A stretch of 64,000 bases of DNA, taken from positions 1 to 64,000 of the forward strand of contig JAZLJD010000047.1 in assembly GCA_045617725.1 (NCBI GenBank), in the 5' to 3' direction. The notes below the pieces were generated by a model, which was not told the DNA's origin, did no database searches, and worked only from the letters and a program-made list of their open reading frames with translations. How positions within the stretch are numbered: position 1 is the first letter of the stretch; every line of letters begins with the position of its first letter. Both the position numbers and the translations under genes were made by a program. Positions 61,456 through 64,000 of the stretch are shown here, piece after piece. This DNA is from JAZLJD01 sp045617725 (GTDB lineage Bacteria > Bacillota > Clostridia > Lachnospirales > Lachnospiraceae).

Positions 61456-62748
61456 TTATTCTGTTATAGCATTCGCCTTGAAATTATTGGAATAAATCAA
61501 CTTGGCGAGATTCTCGGTTCCGAAATCCACAAAAATCCAGCCGTAACTGTATCCCTTGGCGAATTCCAGCTTCTCGAGTTTCGGATTCAGTTCCATACTG
61601 TGCAGGTACGGATGTCCGTAGGGCATGGAACCCTTGCTGCTCAAAAAGATCAGAGCAATTCTTTCATTCTGCACTTCCTTGGAGGAAGCCAGGACGCCGG
61701 TCTCCCGATTGACTGCCAGAAGATTCAGCGCATTGATAAAGTTGCGCCATTTTTCATCATTGTCCTGTTCGTAATAGTCCTCTGCCGCAACAAAATCCGA
61801 GCAGTTATAGTCATAGGTCTGAAGTACATACGGATCGCTTGCCTGTTTCTCCCGCCCCTGGCCGTCCCAGTCCACCGCAAGGCCCGCATTCTCCTTAAGA
61901 CCCGCTTCATCTTCATAGCGGCGTATGAGGACAATCTTACCGCGTGCCTCCGAAAGTGTGGGCATGGTATCCGTAAGAAGCCATCTGTCGCGATTCTGAT
62001 TCACGACGGAATCCAGCATCGTCTGAATTTCACTGAGGCTTTCATCGCCATCCTCATATTTAACGATAAAAAGTATGGTCTCCGTCGGATGTTTTGTGAG
62101 GAACGCATTGCAGTCATTCACAACGTCCTCAAGATATACGGAACCTGACCAGAGCCACGCATCATTCAGGCAGTTTGTGAAGCCGTGCTTAAGAATCAGC
62201 TTCCTGCTGCCGTCCTTTTGGGCCTTCACGCCAACGCGAATATCAAGAGCACGATATCCGAGATTCAACTGCTCGCTGATATCGTATGCCTGGCATTTCG
62301 AAAAAAGCGCAAGCTGCGCGCATCTTGCGGCACTGTTATGTGTGCCGGGAATCGTGATTAAGTTAAGCGGAGTCGCATCATCCACAGCCAGCATCCAGTC
62401 GGTCGGCTTGTAGCCCTCATCCGATTCCATATGAAGAACAGCCTGTTCCCCAATAACGCTCTCCGTCTTCTGAAGGCGTACTATCATCTCCTCGATGGGC
62501 GGAATCACCATCATCAGCGCCAGAAGCAACAGTAAAAGTACTCCCAGCGTATATCCGATGCTCAAGAGAATCTGTGCCCAGACCGGCTTTTTCTTCGGTT
62601 TCTCACCGGAAAAGCCTCTCGGGTCCACCACATAATTGGGCAACCTGTCTTCCAGTGAACTTTTGTAGCGTTTCACACGATAAGATACGTAATCATCCTG
62701 TTCCTGTGAGCGGGTCCCTTCCGGTACATCCTTTTTCTTCTTACTCAT
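61456..62748 (-). CDS. Membrane-anchored PI-PLC X-domain protein
   Basis: About 430 residues. A charged cytoplasmic N-terminus (to about 60) and one helix (about 66-88) are followed by an outside PI-PLC-like barrel: ITIPGTHNSAAR with the catalytic His, LGYRALDIRVG, LKHGF with the second His, and TILFIVKYEDGDES. The residue after the first His is Asn rather than the Asp of Bacillus PI-PLC, as in eukaryotic enzymes. The substrate may be a phospholipid or glycolipid. The ATG at 62746-62748 has GGGGG 7 bases upstream and overlaps the phosphatase stop. Confidence 0.86.
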   Translation of the reverse strand: MSKKKKDVPEGTRSQEQDDYVSYRVKRYKSSLEDRLPNYVVDPRGFSGEKPKKKPVWAQILLSIGYTLGVLLLLLLALMMVIPPIEEMIVRLQKTESVIGEQAVLHMESDEGYKPTDWMLAVDDATPLNLITIPGTHNSAARCAQLALFSKCQAYDISEQLNLGYRALDIRVGVKAQKDGSRKLILKHGFTNCLNDAWLWSGSVYLEDVVNDCNAFLTKHPTETILFIVKYEDGDESLSEIQTMLDSVVNQNRDRWLLTDTMPTLSEARGKIVLIRRYEDEAGLKENAGLAVDWDGQGREKQASDPYVLQTYDYNCSDFVAAEDYYEQDNDEKWRNFINALNLLAVNRETGVLASSKEVQNERIALIFLSSKGSMPYGHPYLHSMELNPKLEKLEFAKGYSYGWIFVDFGTENLAKLIYSNNFKANAITE

Positions 62749-63331
62749 AACTAACCCCCGTATTTTGTAACTTTGTTTCATCAAAAGTTATTAACTGCGC
62801 ATTTCGCGGGTGGTAAAGCTTGGCCATCTGCGAAAACGCGGTATCATTAATATAACTCAAAAGAGTTCGGATATTGGCGCTGTGGTTAATTACAATCGCC
62901 TCCGACTGCTCATGCTTCCTGCTGATTTCCAAAAGTGCAGGCAAAAGACGATCCAGGACATCCTGGTAGGACTCGCCGTTCGGCGTCGGTACATAGCGGC
63001 GATTCTTAATCCACTCTTCATACTGCTCCGGATAAAGAACCGGTACGCTGTTCCAGGACAAGCCCTCCCACCGGCCAAAATTCATTTCCTCTATCCCCGG
63101 GATTACCTTGGGAGTAATCCCTATTATGTTCCCTACAATACCGGCAGTTTCCTGCGCTCTCTTAAGGTAGCTGGTGTAAATCGCAACCGGATGAATCTGC
63201 CGCTTCCTGATTTCGTCAGCCAGGGCCTTCGCCTGCCGACGACCTTCTGCATTCAGCGAAGTATCCGTCTTTCCCTGGATGCAACTGCGTGCATTCCAAT
63301 CTGTTTCGCCATGTCTTGCCAAATAGAGCAT
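62741..63331 (-). CDS. Histidine phosphatase superfamily protein (phosphoglycerate mutase/CobC-like)
   Basis: About 196 residues. LYLARHGETDWN holds the phospho-accepting His, AIYTSYLKRAQETA and IEEMNFGRWEGLSW follow, and VINHSANIRTLL contains the second His. It resembles broad phosphatases and alpha-ribazole phosphatases; the substrate is unknown. I chose the ATG at 63329-63331 with GGGGGA 6 bases upstream; the frame runs to 63442, but the extra 37 residues are not family-like. It is translationally coupled to the PI-PLC-like gene. Confidence 0.9.
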   Translation of the reverse strand: MLYLARHGETDWNARSCIQGKTDTSLNAEGRRQAKALADEIRKRQIHPVAIYTSYLKRAQETAGIVGNIIGITPKVIPGIEEMNFGRWEGLSWNSVPVLYPEQYEEWIKNRRYVPTPNGESYQDVLDRLLPALLEISRKHEQSEAIVINHSANIRTLLSYINDTAFSQMAKLYHPRNAQLITFDETKLQNTGVSYE

Positions 63332-63362
63332 AAATATCCCCCGTTCAAGGTCATATAGAAAA

Positions 63363-63371
63363 ATTATAGCA
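63363..63371 (-). promoter_or_regulatory. Extended -10 promoter element of the histidine phosphatase gene
   Basis: On the minus strand TGCTATAAT (63363-63371), a perfect TATAAT with TG one base before. No clear -35. It lies 32 bases before the start codon. Confidence 0.5.
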
Positions 63372-63435
63372 TGATTATATAAAAATACGCTATAAATTTT
63401 AGCAATAATTGGTGCAAATAAGTATTTTTTTGCGC

Positions 63436-63464
63436 AAGACAAAAGCGAAAAAGTGCGTTAAAAT
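63436..63464 (+). promoter_or_regulatory. Promoter of the right-edge lipoprotein gene
   Basis: AAGACA (63436-63441), 17 bases, TAAAAT (63459-63464), about 50 bases before the start codon. The short inverted repeat CCGC...GCGG at about 63473-63486 lies in the leader. Confidence 0.42.
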
Positions 63465-63515
63465 GATAAGGTCCGCTGAAATGCGGAACAATTTCCTTAG
63501 GAGGATTTCCCCAGC

Positions 63516-64000
63516 ATGAAAAAATCTTTCTGCCTGTTGCTTTCGGCAGCACTGATTCTCAGTGTTCTGTCCGGCTGCGACCAGTCGAAACCGGGAGCTC
63601 CCGATGCAGAGCTTTCCCCTACTCCCGTATTAACAGTTTCCCCAAAGCCTTCCGCAGAGCCTTCTGCAGAACCTTCCGCAGAGCCCTCCGCAGAGCCTTC
63701 CGTAGCTCCTTCAAAAGCTCCCGTGAAGCAGGAAGTACTTCTGTTCGAAACATCCTTTGATGAATTCACCGATGGTTTTGGCCCCAGAGGCGGCGAGACG
63801 GTTGAACTGGCTTCGGAGGATTCAAAGGACGGATCATCCTGCCTTTTTGTAACCAATCGTACCGAGAACTGGAACGGCGCCCAAAAGGACGTTACCGACC
63901 TGCTTGAATACGGCAAGACCTACAAGATTACCGCTGATGTTAAATGTGCTGAGGCTTCTTCAGTCAACTTTACGACCGAGAACCACTTGGGCGAGGCCGT
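63516..64000 (+). CDS. Lipoprotein with Pro/Ala/Glu-Ser linker and CBM22-like domain, cut by the window edge
   Basis: At least 161 residues, open to the right edge. It has a lipoprotein signal ending LILSVLSGC (Cys 21), then a linker with four tandem PSAE units (about residues 49-65), then VLLFETSFDEFTDGFGPRGG, DGSSCLFVTNRTENWNGAQ and LLEYGKTYKITADVK, which follow the CBM22 (xylan-binding) pattern. Such starts usually belong to surface xylanases (GH10), but the catalytic part is outside the window, so this is inference. AGGAGG lies 11 bases before the ATG, a long spacing. Confidence 0.85.
   Translation, partial: MKKSFCLLLSAALILSVLSGCDQSKPGAPDAELSPTPVLTVSPKPSAEPSAEPSAEPSAEPSVAPSKAPVKQEVLLFETSFDEFTDGFGPRGGETVELASEDSKDGSSCLFVTNRTENWNGAQKDVTDLLEYGKTYKITADVKCAEASSVNFTTENHLGEA

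Noticed and set aside
63332..63442. 37-residue extension of the histidine phosphatase
   Set aside because: It spans the AT-rich promoter region, and the ATG at 63329-63331 has GGGGGA at correct spacing and starts the family pattern at once.
63646..63712. Tandem short repeats as a CRISPR array
   Set aside because: They are in-frame PSAE codons of a linker, about 12 bases long, without spacers.

Overview
The window looks like a chromosome segment of a fibre-degrading anaerobic Firmicute, most likely a Lachnospiraceae member (Butyrivibrio/Roseburia relatives). The grounds are Clostridia-type Shine-Dalgarno sites (AGGAGG), a lipoprotein GH5 glucanase, a second lipoprotein with a Pro-Ser-Ala-Glu linker and a CBM22-like start, a cytoplasmic sugar-sensor-GGDEF protein, and dense surface-polysaccharide genes. 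The genus is inference. I saw no rRNA, tRNA, CRISPR array, phage gene or insertion sequence.

Bases 1-42321 are two back-to-back polysaccharide operons, both read right to left. Operon B (about 42360 to 30207) holds a bactoprenol-type GT2, a GT2, an initiating phosphoglycosyl transferase, a Wzz-like protein, a GT2, an EpsG-type polymerase, a GT2, a GT4, a GT4-sialyltransferase-like fusion and a PglK-like ABC flippase. It ends at a terminator that overlaps the flippase stop codon. Operon A starts from a promoter just beyond that terminator (30157-30185). It runs pseG-pseB-pseC, an acyltransferase, two GT-C-like membrane proteins flanking wecE, a GT2, an O-antigen ligase/polymerase, a second initiating transferase, a GT4, tviB-tviC, a deacetylase-like protein, three GT4s, asnB, a second ABC flippase, a large membrane protein and an MBOAT/SGNH acylation pair, to the left edge. 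The genes predict a glycan with (amidated) N-acetylgalactosaminuronic acid, 4-amino-6-deoxy sugar and possibly a pseudaminic-acid-type sugar, with O-acylation. A structured repeat of about 114 bases sits at two operon A gene junctions, with a fragment at a third.

Bases 42322-45867 hold a noncoding gap and a lone A+T-richer gene for a 1004-residue composite membrane protein. From 45868 to 50840 lie two translationally coupled halves of a DUF6077-like membrane protein and the GDP-L-fucose genes manC, fcl and gmd. These face an AraC-type regulator (50968-51816) across a divergent promoter pair whose -35 boxes abut.

From 51895 to 63331 the genes are mixed: a possible operon GH5-aroF-membrane protein-galE-DUF212, a LacI-like sensor/GGDEF protein, a GlsB-like protein, a surface Ig-like protein, an ABC-F ATPase, a PI-PLC-like protein and a histidine phosphatase. 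The right edge cuts a lipoprotein gene (63516 onward) that looks like the start of a CBM22-bearing hemicellulase.
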